IMG/VR virus record: IMGVR_UViG_3300031576_000159
Coordinates: 1 to 39,276 of that record
Reading direction: 5' to 3' (one strand)
Length of the DNA: 39,276 bases
Origin: a virus
Position 1 is the stretch's first letter, and each line of letters opens with the position of its first letter. Made by a program: the position numbers and the translations under genes. Positions 29,810 to 36,929 of the stretch are shown here, piece after piece. The notes beneath the pieces were generated by a model that searched no databases, was not told where the DNA came from, and worked only from the letters and a program-made list of their open reading frames with translations.

Positions 29810-30024
29810 AGACGGACACCTGTCGCTCGTGCGGCCGGAAGATCCTATGGGGCGTGACCGCTGAGGGGAAGAAGATCCCGCTCGACGCGGTGGCACCATG
29901 CTACATAGATAGCGATCCTGGCGTTAACCATGAGGTTGCGCGATCTTGTGCCCACGTGAGCCACTTCTCGGTCTGCCCGGCCGCGAGCGAGTGGTCGGGG
30001 AAGACGCGAAAGGAAAAGCGATGA
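29806..30024 (+). CDS. Small zinc-ribbon-like protein
   Basis: 72 residues. CRSCGRKILWGVTAEGKKIPLDA is a recurrent phage zinc-ribbon motif (CxxCxxxIxW ... GKxxPLD), and further cysteine/histidine pairs (C48, H50, H53, C57) can complete the site. The function is unknown, possibly nucleic-acid binding. It overlaps its neighbours by four bases on both sides (ATGA), so it is translated together with the zinc-finger and tasA genes. Confidence 0.72.
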   Translation: MKTDTCRSCGRKILWGVTAEGKKIPLDAVAPCYIDSDPGVNHEVARSCAHVSHFSVCPAASEWSGKTRKEKR

Positions 30025-30482
30025 AAAAACATTACGGAATCCCACGGTCGGCCGTTGTCGCTGAAGTGAATCGGCGCAAGCGCGAAGGCCCGTCTATCTG
30101 TAGTGTGAATGGTTGCGGCAATCCACGCTTCGGCCGGAAGCATCGGATGTGGGTCCACCATCAACTATCGTGGTCAAGGGATCGAGCCTATTACTGCCAC
30201 TTTCACCGTGGCGAGGTCTGCTATATGTGCGGGGGCAGGGCGCTCAGGTTCCCAAGCCATGGGCGGCCCGATGGGGAGTTGCGTCCGCTCTGCCGTAATT
30301 GTCGGCTCTCGCTTTATGAGTCGTGGCTTGGAGAACTCAGGCTTGCGAAGATCGAGCGCCGGATTGCCATGGAGAAGAAGCGCAAAGTCTGGCGATTGAA
30401 ACGGGAGGAGAAGGAACGGAAGGCCGAGGAGCGGCGGTTGAAGAAGGTGCAGAAAGAAGGAGGTTTACATGGAAACGGATAA
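30021..30482 (+). CDS. Zinc-finger protein coupled to tasA
   Basis: 153 residues from ATG 30021 (4-base overlap with the previous gene). Two zinc sites are suggested: C27-x4-C32 with C59/H60/H62, and C67-x2-C70 with C91-x2-C94 (CYMCG ... LCRNCR), the latter resembling an HNH/treble-clef core. H46-H47 lie between the cysteine pairs, but no standard catalytic HNH triad can be assigned. The C-terminal 50 residues are a Lys/Arg/Glu-rich helix. The gene overlaps tasA by 14 bases, so the products are made together. It is a candidate partner or separated effector of the Tas protein; that is inference. Confidence 0.7.
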   Translation: MKKHYGIPRSAVVAEVNRRKREGPSICSVNGCGNPRFGRKHRMWVHHQLSWSRDRAYYCHFHRGEVCYMCGGRALRFPSHGRPDGELRPLCRNCRLSLYESWLGELRLAKIERRIAMEKKRKVWRLKREEKERKAEERRLKKVQKEGGLHGNG

Positions 30483-31542
30483 CAACGGCGACCTATGCAA
30501 GGTGGTGGTGAAGGATTCCAGGCGAATGACGCGCCTCCGAACGCTCAAACGGAAACCCATTGAAGGGCCGATCAATTTCGATGCCCTGAGACTTTTGGTG
30601 CGGAGCTTCTACGACATCCAGAAGCTCAGAATTTCGTACGTGCTGCGGCTCCAGGATCTCGACCGCCGGCAAATCATCTCGAAGGACTTGGCCGAGGAAT
30701 ACTATGGCCTGCCGTTCCAACACCTGGAGGGAGCAGAAGCAGAGCTACTTCGGACGGTGGCGGACATGGTCGCCGGGCATCCATTCGCCGTCTGGGCGAT
30801 GCAGGTGCGCGGGATCGCGGAGACCTTGGCAGGGGCCTTCCTCGCAGAGGTTGGGGCGGATCGTCAGGTGCGGATCGCGCCGTCCGGAGATCTGGCGGAC
30901 CTTGCCGCAACGGCCGGAATCTGCCATGAGACGTGGCTTACCCACCCGGACCGGATCCCACTGGCAAAAGGGACCAGCCGGAATCGAGACGGAAAGGACC
31001 AGGAGCCGGAAGAGGACTCAGAAACCGAGGATCTCGGGAAGAGCGTCGATGCTCGGGATCGGTTCTACGCGAAGCTCTCGAAGCTCTGGCACGGCAACAA
31101 GCGCGAGATGGTTGGGATTCTTGAGGAACGACGCGGGATCGCGTGTTTCCCCACTGTTTCTACTCTCTGGGCCTACTCCGGGCTTCACGTGGTCCAGGAC
31201 CCGAAAAGCGGGCTCATGGTGGCTCCCCGCCGGAGGAAGGGAGAGAAGCTCCGGGTGAACTCCTTCCTCCAAACCCTAGCCTACAAGATGAGCGACTCAT
31301 GGATCAAGTGTGGCGGATACTTCCGGGTGGTCTACGACCGCGAGAAGGCGCGGCAGCTTGCTACCGGGTTGCCGAAGTGGCACGCGGACATGAGGGCGAG
31401 AAGGAAGGCGAGCAAGCTTTTCTTTGCGCTGGCGTGGGAGGTCTGGCGCAAGGCGGAGGGCTTCCCGACTCGGGTTGGGTACTGCTTCGAGAAGCTGGGC
31501 CACACGGACCAGGTGCGGCCGGAGGAAGTGATAGAGAAATAG
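30469..31542 (+). CDS. tasA: TasA-like protein (IS110/Nop-related, no nuclease domain)
   Basis: 357 residues with an excellent ribosome site AAGGAGGT. The protein carries IS110-transposase/Nop-like features: VRGIAETLAGAFLAEVG (113-129), FPTVSTLWAYSGLH (227-240), RRRKGEKLRVNSFLQTLAYKMS (254-275, abbreviated here), and a C-terminal KASKLFFALAWEVWRKAEGFPTR pattern near 313-335. A charged low-complexity loop lies at 170-195. No RuvC or HNH catalytic motif is seen, so it resembles TasA, the Nop-only class of TIGR-Tas proteins that bind short guide RNAs with two spacers. It is directly followed by the matching repeat array, whose first degenerate repeat overlaps the TAG stop. The name is assigned from context and pattern, not from a database search. 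Confidence 0.85.
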   Translation: METDNNGDLCKVVVKDSRRMTRLRTLKRKPIEGPINFDALRLLVRSFYDIQKLRISYVLRLQDLDRRQIISKDLAEEYYGLPFQHLEGAEAELLRTVADMVAGHPFAVWAMQVRGIAETLAGAFLAEVGADRQVRIAPSGDLADLAATAGICHETWLTHPDRIPLAKGTSRNRDGKDQEPEEDSETEDLGKSVDARDRFYAKLSKLWHGNKREMVGILEERRGIACFPTVSTLWAYSGLHVVQDPKSGLMVAPRRRKGEKLRVNSFLQTLAYKMSDSWIKCGGYFRVVYDREKARQLATGLPKWHADMRARRKASKLFFALAWEVWRKAEGFPTRVGYCFEKLGHTDQVRPEEVIEK

Positions 31543-31679
31543 AGCCAGGCTTCCACAGAGATCCACGCCGGAGTAGCGAGCCATCGGATTCAAGAGAACC
31601 ATGAAGCCATAGCGAGCCTGCCCAAGTTAGAGAACCATCTTCATCGAGCGAGCCAATCGGGCCAAAGAGACCCACAGGT

Positions 31680-31735
31680 ACGTAGCGAGTCAACTCAGAT
31701 TAGAGATCCATGCGATCGTAGCGAGCCTGCGAGCC
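31680..31735 (+). repeat. Duplicated block within the array, left copy
   Basis: 56 bases identical to 31941-31996 (offset 261). The block includes the spacers AACTCAGATT and TGCGATCGT. It shows that the array has grown or rearranged by internal duplication. Confidence 0.9.
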
Positions 31736-31940
31736 ACAGAGATCCACTCGGCTGTAGCGAGCCTTGCCATGATAGAGAACCGTAATCCAGAAGCGAGCCT
31801 GAGGGCCAGAGAGAACCCAGTGTGTGCAGCGAGCCTTACATACATAGAGAACCATCACGGCGAAGCGAGCCAATCGAGCCAAATCAACCTAGAGAACCAT
31901 CTGGGTCGAGCGAGCCTTTGATCTAAAGAGACCCACGAGA

Positions 31941-31996
31941 ACGTAGCGAGTCAACTCAGATTAGAGATCCATGCGATCGTAGCGAGCCTGCGAGCC
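31941..31996 (+). repeat. Duplicated block within the array, right copy
   Basis: Identical to 31680-31735. The spacers just outside differ (CAGGTACGT against CGAGAACGT share only the last four bases and scattered positions), so the edges have diverged or the recombination ended there. Confidence 0.9.
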
Positions 31997-32238
31997 CAAG
32001 AGAACCAAAGTTGCGTAGCGAGCCTGATTAGATTAGAGAACCATTGCGTAGAAGCGAGCCACTACGGGCCAGAGAACCAAGGGACGTGAGCGAGCCACCC
32101 TCGAACAGAGATCCAGGCAACGGAAGCGAGTCGCTGCGGACGAGAGAACCATACAAGTTCAGCGAGCTATCCTCGGCAAGAGATCCACCGCGATTGAGCG
32201 AGCCGTTCGGCGACAGAGATCCACGCAGCTCAAGCGCG

Positions 32239-32268
32239 AGGCCCCCATCCTCGGGGGCCTTTTTATTT
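32239..32268 (+). terminator. Intrinsic terminator ending the array transcript
   Basis: AGGCCCCC (32239-32246) pairs perfectly with GGGGGCCT (32253-32260) around ATCCTC, followed by TTTTATTT. It begins inside the last degenerate repeat, so the array and terminator are one transcription unit, read on the plus strand with tasA. Confidence 0.92.
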
Positions 32269-32270
32269 CC

Positions 32271-32300
32271 TTGACTTTCGTCGATACTCGCAGTGAGAAT
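32271..32300 (+). promoter_or_regulatory. Promoter of the late tailspike/lysis block
   Basis: TTGACT (32271-32276) and GAGAAT (32295-32300) are separated by 18 bases, directly after the array terminator. Predicted start is near 32307, two bases before the ATG at 32309, giving a leaderless mRNA. There is no ribosome site. The -10 is only a fair match. Confidence 0.5.
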
Positions 32301-32308
32301 CGAGCCTC

Positions 32309-34057
32309 ATGGCCAATCCCGTCATCATCTTCGCGATGGATCAGGGATACGACGGCAACTCCGGGTCCGGGGCAGGGCCCGCGACGCCGGTCACGGGGAC
32401 GAAGGCGCGCTCTCGGTCTGCTGGCTCAACGCGGGTGGGATTCTGGGAGGCCTCCGCGCCGGATCTATCCCTCTTCGCCGTTGATGGATCGCACGTCCTG
32501 AAGCTCGGCACCGGCGCGGGCCGGCAGTGGTCGAAGGTCCTCGCGAAGAAAGACACCCAGCAGTCTGTGACCGGTGATATGACGGCTTCCGGGACGACGG
32601 TCTCGGACACGGTCTCAACCGGGATGACGGTCGGCGATACCGTCCGGATCGCCGGGGCGGGGGCGGCTGCGGCGGACCTCTACACGACCATCGCCACGAT
32701 CCCTGACGGGGTTTCCTTCACTACGAATGACGCCGCCTCGACGACCGTGGCCGACGTGGCCGTGGTGAACCCGAAGCAGGTCACGCTAGAGGACTCGTTC
32801 CAGCTCGTGAGCGACACGGCTTGGGCCTGCGGCGGCATGCGCGAAACGGCAATGGGTGCGACGCAGCTCTGGCTGGACCTCAAGCCCGGCTGGACCGTGG
32901 AGTTCCGGCAGATTACTGCCGAGACCGCGAACGATCAGGTCTTCACCTCGACCGTGACTCTCACGGTCTCGGGCGACACGACCAACGGGCGGATCACGAT
33001 CCGGGGCTCTGCGGCGCTGGGGGTCCGGCCTGTTCTCCGCGCGAACCCGTCCTCCGTCTCGCTCTTCACTTGCAGGGGCAAGCTTGTAAGCTTCGAGGGC
33101 TTCGACACGAACAACACCGCCGGGACCGTCCTCTGCGACTCCAACAACGCCGGCGACGTCACGCTGAAGAACGTGAAGCAGAGCAAGGGCACTACGAGCG
33201 ACTACGCGCTTCGCGTCACGAGCGCCGTTACGGGCGGCCGGTTCAACATCGTCGACTGCGACCTCCGTGACACGTCCTCGGCCTGCGTCTCAATGCTCGG
33301 CGGGGCGGCGCTCTACGTCGGGGGCTCGTTTCTGAAGAGCGGGAACAATCAATTGATCGAGAGTAGTGGAGCCGCCGACGTCTTCATCGAGGACTCTGCC
33401 CTCACCGGCGGTGGAAACGTTGCGATCAATATTCTGGCGAGCGCTGAGATCCTCTTCGTGGCGCAGCGGATCACGATCGACGGCTACGGGAAGGGGATCT
33501 CCCTCAACGCCAACGCTGCGCGCGGCTGCGTGATCACGAACGACCAGATCACGAACTGCTCTGGCACGGCGCTTGAGTTCCCCGCCGGCGGGGACGCCCT
33601 GAAGGGGCTCGTGGACCACAACAACTTCTTCGGCAACGCGACGAACCGGACGAACGTCTCGGCCGGAGCGAACGACACGGCGCTGGATCCGCAGTACAGG
33701 AATGCGGCTGGGTATGATTTTAGGACGGCTCAGAACGCGCGGGCGAAGGGTTGGCCGAAGCAGACGCCGGACGGCGGTACGAAGACTAGCGTTGACATCG
33801 GCATGGCCCAGCGGCCGGACCCGGCGGCCGGGGATATCATCGTCATGGTGATCTCGGTGATCGAGACCGCGAGCGATGTGACGGTCCAGTACCTCGTCGA
33901 AGGGGGTGCTGCCGACGGCTCGACCCAGGCCGTGGTTGTGAGCAAGTCTGGGATCCCTACGGGCATCCACCTCTCGGCGATCCAGCGGAACGTCGAGGCG
34001 GCCTTGCGCGGGGGCGTTTCGCCGAGTACCCTTGTGGGGCAAGAGATTCTGTGCTGA
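32309..34057 (+). CDS. Tailspike-like beta-helix protein
   Basis: 582 residues, rich in Thr, Val, Gly and Asn. The central part (about residues 215-470) shows short repeating strands and loops (GRITIRGSAALGVRP, FNIVDCDLRD, LYVGGSFLKSG, CVITNDQITNCSG, GLVDHNNFFGN), the pattern of a right-handed parallel beta-helix, as in tailspikes that bind or cut surface polysaccharide. N- and C-terminal parts probably attach and trimerise. No catalytic residues can be assigned from sequence alone. The last bases overlap a tiny possible ORF at 34051. Confidence 0.75.
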   Translation: MANPVIIFAMDQGYDGNSGSGAGPATPVTGTKARSRSAGSTRVGFWEASAPDLSLFAVDGSHVLKLGTGAGRQWSKVLAKKDTQQSVTGDMTASGTTVSDTVSTGMTVGDTVRIAGAGAAAADLYTTIATIPDGVSFTTNDAASTTVADVAVVNPKQVTLEDSFQLVSDTAWACGGMRETAMGATQLWLDLKPGWTVEFRQITAETANDQVFTSTVTLTVSGDTTNGRITIRGSAALGVRPVLRANPSSVSLFTCRGKLVSFEGFDTNNTAGTVLCDSNNAGDVTLKNVKQSKGTTSDYALRVTSAVTGGRFNIVDCDLRDTSSACVSMLGGAALYVGGSFLKSGNNQLIESSGAADVFIEDSALTGGGNVAINILASAEILFVAQRITIDGYGKGISLNANAARGCVITNDQITNCSGTALEFPAGGDALKGLVDHNNFFGNATNRTNVSAGANDTALDPQYRNAAGYDFRTAQNARAKGWPKQTPDGGTKTSVDIGMAQRPDPAAGDIIVMVISVIETASDVTVQYLVEGGAADGSTQAVVVSKSGIPTGIHLSAIQRNVEAALRGGVSPSTLVGQEILC

Positions 34058-34134
34058 CGAAAAACGATTGGAGGTACGAGTTCATAGAGTCGCTCAAAGC
34101 CAGGATAATTAAGGAGGCATCATGGCGAAACTGA
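34051..34134 (+). CDS. Possible 27-residue ORF
   Basis: GTG at 34051 inside the end of the tailspike-like gene, open to TGA 34132-34134, overlapping the next gene by 13 bases. The product is short and charged (LTKNDWRYEFIESLKARIIKE). No ribosome site stands out, and the frame may be accidental; kept only because it fills the gap before the next gene. Confidence 0.2.
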   Translation: MLTKNDWRYEFIESLKARIIKEASWRN

Positions 34135-34379
34135 TTCTCTTCCTCGTCTTCTACGCGGCGCTGGTGTTCTCCGGGTGCGCGGCACTCGACGACCTTTTCA
34201 CTCCTGGACCATCGGGGAAGTCGCCGGCTGGGGAGACCGGAGAGAAGTTTCGTGGTCTCTATCCTCCCTGGAGCGAAGTGGCACTCATGGGGCTCATGGC
34301 GATCCAGAACATCTACCTCGGGGCGCGGAAGGTTCAAACGCGCCGAAAGAAGCTCGTTGCAGTGAAGGCCGCGCCGTGA
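34122..34379 (+). CDS. Small phage lipoprotein
   Basis: 85 residues with a strong ribosome site AAGGAGG. An N-terminal signal (LILFLVFYAALVF) ends in a lipobox FSGC with the lipidated cysteine near residue 19, then a proline/glycine-rich stretch. A second hydrophobic segment (WSEVALMGLMAIQNIYLG) precedes a basic tail (KVQTRRKK). It fits an outer-membrane spanin-type lipoprotein or another envelope protein, which would imply a diderm host. Located next to membrane genes that look like a lysis cluster. It overlaps the next GTG (GTGA). Confidence 0.72.
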   Translation: MAKLILFLVFYAALVFSGCAALDDLFTPGPSGKSPAGETGEKFRGLYPPWSEVALMGLMAIQNIYLGARKVQTRRKKLVAVKAAP

Positions 34380-34774
34380 CATGGATCTTGCTCTCGATCG
34401 CATTCACGACGCTTTGCTTTTTTGGATGCGCCTTGTTCCTCGCCATGCACGCGAGGACATTGGGAAAGGTGTGGACGAGGAGGATTCTCGTCGGGTCGCT
34501 CGGGTTCGTCCTCATGGGAATTGGGCGGGCCATCTCCCTGTCGATCGTCAGGGATGGAGCTGTGTGGCTTCCGGAGATTCCGCAGGTCCGTCTACACGTG
34601 CAATCGGTCTTGACCGCCGTCGGGGCGTTTCTGGTCCTGTTGTTGCTCTGGCACATGGTTCAGACGATTCGCCGATGGCGGGAGATGAACCCCTTCCAAG
34701 TCGAGGACCTCCGGGCGAGCCTCGAAAGGGCTTTTCAGGATTTGGAGGATTCGGAGGATTCGGAGGATTCATGA
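34376..34774 (+). CDS. Membrane protein, holin candidate
   Basis: 132 residues from GTG (GTGA overlap with the lipoprotein stop). Three hydrophobic segments: about residues 3-23, 36-56 and 76-96, then a polar C-terminus ending in the tandem acidic repeat EDSEDSEDS, encoded by three nearly exact 9-base repeats (GGAGGATTC). The topology and the neighbours (lipoprotein and XhlA-like gene) make a holin plausible. The ATG-overlap with the next gene supports a lysis operon. The 9-base repeats could vary by slippage. Confidence 0.62.
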   Translation: MTWILLSIAFTTLCFFGCALFLAMHARTLGKVWTRRILVGSLGFVLMGIGRAISLSIVRDGAVWLPEIPQVRLHVQSVLTAVGAFLVLLLLWHMVQTIRRWREMNPFQVEDLRASLERAFQDLEDSEDSEDS

Positions 34775-35160
34775 GCGCACCGCCGCCGGAGGAGCACGAG
34801 GAGGTCGGGTCTAAGAGCGGGAGCGTCGGCTTTCAGAAGGCGTGGCTTCAGGATATCCTCAAGAGATTTGAGGCCGTTGGCGTGGCGTTCAAGGAGCTCC
34901 GCGACGAAAACAAGGTCGAGTTCTCGAAGTTGAGCGGGATCATCGAGAAGCAGCGGGAGGAGATCGGCGGCATGAAGGTGGTGCTCGGCGAGATCCGGGG
35001 GGTGTCCCAGGTGCATGACATGAAGAGCGTGATCGAGCGGCTCACGTCCTTGGAGGTATGGCGTGGGGAGATCAAGGGGCGTGTGGCGATGACGGCTGGC
35101 CTGATTGCGGGGATCATTTCGTTGATCGGTCTTGCTCTCAACGTCTGGAAGGGGAGGTGA
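34771..35160 (+). CDS. XhlA-like coiled-coil membrane protein
   Basis: 129 residues from ATG 34771 (ATGA overlap). An N-terminal charged region is followed by a long coiled coil (about residues 30-100) and one C-terminal membrane helix (MTAGLIAGIISLIGLALNVW) with a lysine/arginine end. This is the general form of XhlA/hemolysin-type phage proteins that act with holins at lysis. No enzymatic motif. A good candidate for a lysis accessory protein. Confidence 0.65.
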   Translation: MSAPPPEEHEEVGSKSGSVGFQKAWLQDILKRFEAVGVAFKELRDENKVEFSKLSGIIEKQREEIGGMKVVLGEIRGVSQVHDMKSVIERLTSLEVWRGEIKGRVAMTAGLIAGIISLIGLALNVWKGR

Positions 35161-35178
35161 AGTGATGGGAGATGCCTC

Positions 35179-35598
35179 ATGATCGACCAGGTTGAGAAGC
35201 ACTACAGACAACGCCGGGTCCTTGGGGTCAAGGTTTACTACGCCGATGGAACTATCCGGAAAATCACGCCGACATTGGTGAACTTCAGAAACCTTTCGGC
35301 CCTGGGGGTAGTCTTCATCGTGCTCTTTTTCGAGGAGCAGTACAGGATTTGGCTCCCGGAGGAGAACCGCGAGGCGCTTTTCCATTATGTGCGGGTCATC
35401 CCCGAGGACGTGACCATTGCAGACCATTTCTGGCTTGAGGGTGACGGGACTATGGGGGACCACTACCGTTACGGGCTCATCGATTCCGTGCCATTGGTCC
35501 TCGACCCGGCATTCAGGAAGCTTGGCCAGCGGGTGGATGATCAGGCCGTATTCAACTCGATGCAGAACGCAACATTCCGCGATAACGTCTGGGTGTAA
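35179..35598 (+). CDS. Hypothetical protein
   Basis: 139 residues, starting at ATG 35179 after a short gap, with a weak ribosome site. A single hydrophobic stretch (LSALGVVFIVLFF) lies near residues 41-53, too short to be a clear membrane helix. The rest is charged and aromatic, with AFRKLGQRVDD near the end. No lysozyme, amidase or peptidase motif is seen. The gene sits between the lysis-like cluster and virion genes; the function is unknown. Confidence 0.6.
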   Translation: MIDQVEKHYRQRRVLGVKVYYADGTIRKITPTLVNFRNLSALGVVFIVLFFEEQYRIWLPEENREALFHYVRVIPEDVTIADHFWLEGDGTMGDHYRYGLIDSVPLVLDPAFRKLGQRVDDQAVFNSMQNATFRDNVWV

Positions 35599-35600
35599 CT

Positions 35601-36911
35601 GTGGCTCTCTCATACGTCACTGGCGAGTTCAACATCGGCCTTGCTTCAGGGAACATCACGATTGACACAGGGGCTGGGTTCGAGGGAAAAATCATCCATT
35701 TCTGGTGGTCCGGCCTTACGGCGAACGGAACTGGAGTAAACTACAAGGGCGGAGATGGCTGGGCGGTGTCCTCGACCATGCGGCACTGCGCCACGCTTGT
35801 CGGCGATGACAACCTTGCCACTACAGCCTCTCGTCATGGTCTACGAGACAATGCCTGTATCTACTTTCAACAAAGTGGCAGCAGCACAAATTCAGTTACT
35901 GTAGATTTTGTCTCGTTCGGAACCGGTGGTGACGCCGGAAAGTTCACCTTGAATCGGTCTGCAACACCGTTCGAGGACAATCTCGTGAAGTACGAGATGT
36001 TCGGAGGGTCCGAGATAACGAACGTCTTCACTGGAATCTTCACTGGTCCGGCAGCCGGAGTGACTGGCAACAAGGCCTATACCGGTGTTGGCTTCCTTGC
36101 GAACTACTTGAGAACGGTGGCTGCCGAACTGAACACTACGGTTCCAGTTGCTGGTGGAGATGCGTGCCTATCGATTGGTCAGGCCTTGTCGAGCACCAAG
36201 AGAATGGTGACTGCGGTCTGTGATGATAGCGGGACCACTCATGCTAGCCGGGCTGAAAGCTATATGAACAATGCACTCTGTTATGCGGTCTACAACCCAG
36301 ATGCTGGCGGTAGCCCAGTTCTCAATCAGAAGGCTGATTTCGTATCATTCGACACGGATGGGTTTACGATGAACCATACCCTCGTCACGACTGGCTCCGT
36401 GCTATTCATAGGCGTGTTGATCAAGGGCACATTTCAGATCGATATGGGACAGACTGCGAGGCCGACCGCCACCGGGGATCAGGATTTCACCGGGGCTGGA
36501 TTCGAGCCAGTTGGTCTCAGCATCGTTGGCGGCTTCCCGGTGACGAATGATCTTGAAACCACGATTCTGCAAATCATCCAGGGGGCTGGAGAGGCTACTG
36601 GAACCGTCGTCGATCATTCGACGGTCCTCAACTCCGAAGCTACGATCAACTCGAATTGTGACCAGCGGAGCGCCGGGGCGAAGGTCTACACTGGTATCAA
36701 TTCAGCCGGAACCATCGTTGCCGAGGCTGACCTTACCGCATGGCTCTCGAATGGTTTCAGGCTCAACTGGCCGACGGTAGACGCTAACGCGCGACTCTTT
36801 CATTGGACGGCATGGGGGAATGCCGTTGCTGCAGAAACGATTACGATGGACAAGTGGAACGTGGAAAGACTAGAGCCGGTGCTCGTAGCCCCGACTGTAA
36901 TTCCATACTGA
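35601..36911 (+). CDS. Large beta-rich virion protein with three internal repeats
   Basis: 436 residues from GTG 35601. Three segments of about 110-120 residues (about 20-125, 155-265 and 295-415) share a plan: a glycine/aromatic start, a cysteine with serine/threonine-rich middle, then a DFVSFxTxGF(T/R)xN type ending (VDFVSFGTGGDAGKFTLN, ADFVSFDTDGFTMN, and a diverged third). This suggests a trimer-of-domains or pseudo-symmetric virion protein. The family is not recognised; position near other structural genes argues for a tail or capsid component. Confidence 0.65.
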   Translation: MALSYVTGEFNIGLASGNITIDTGAGFEGKIIHFWWSGLTANGTGVNYKGGDGWAVSSTMRHCATLVGDDNLATTASRHGLRDNACIYFQQSGSSTNSVTVDFVSFGTGGDAGKFTLNRSATPFEDNLVKYEMFGGSEITNVFTGIFTGPAAGVTGNKAYTGVGFLANYLRTVAAELNTTVPVAGGDACLSIGQALSSTKRMVTAVCDDSGTTHASRAESYMNNALCYAVYNPDAGGSPVLNQKADFVSFDTDGFTMNHTLVTTGSVLFIGVLIKGTFQIDMGQTARPTATGDQDFTGAGFEPVGLSIVGGFPVTNDLETTILQIIQGAGEATGTVVDHSTVLNSEATINSNCDQRSAGAKVYTGINSAGTIVAEADLTAWLSNGFRLNWPTVDANARLFHWTAWGNAVAAETITMDKWNVERLEPVLVAPTVIPY

Positions 36912-36929
36912 TACAAGGAGATCGAAAAC

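Larger units (their letters stand above)
31539..32240 (+). repeat. TIGR-type dual-repeat guide RNA array (about 19 units)
   Basis: Two short repeats alternate with variable spacers. Repeat 2 (AGAGAACCA; position 6 is A in 10, T in 7 and C in 2 copies) begins at 31557, 31593, 31629, 31666, 31702, 31738, 31774, 31810, 31846, 31891, 31927, 31963, 31999, 32035, 32071, 32107, 32143, 32179 and 32215. Repeat 1 (AGCGAGCC, usually followed by A or T; AGCGAGTC three times, AGCGAGCT once) follows each after exactly 9 bases: 18 intact copies, a degenerate one at 31539-31546 overlapping the tasA stop, and one at 32233-32240 running into the terminator. Spacers after repeat 1 are 10 bases, except 11 at 31655 and 19 at 31872. 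The period is 36. Read as 9+9+9+9 this equals the published dual-spacer tigRNA unit. Example spacers: TGAAGCCAT, TCTTCATCG, ATCGGATTCA. No protein-coding gene is supported here. Confidence 0.92.

Noticed and set aside
30469-31542. IS110-family transposase / insertion sequence
   Set aside because: The C-terminal pattern is IS110-like, but the N-terminal RuvC-like DEDD catalytic motif is not seen. The gene sits in a coupled phage operon without element ends, and the downstream array fits Tas instead.
31557-32232. CRISPR array
   Set aside because: CRISPR repeats are 23-47 bases with spacers near 30 and need Cas genes. Here two different 8-9 base repeats alternate with 9-10 base spacers, and no cas gene is visible.
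31560-32250. Open frames on both strands within the array
   Set aside because: The 36-base period is a multiple of three, so stops are avoided for long stretches in several frames, giving repeating products (GSL or ARY type) without ribosome sites or family features. These are shadows of the repeat.
34104-34109. GATAAT as a -10 box before the lipoprotein gene
   Set aside because: The start would fall inside the ribosome site AAGGAGG, and the -35 (TTCATA) is poor.
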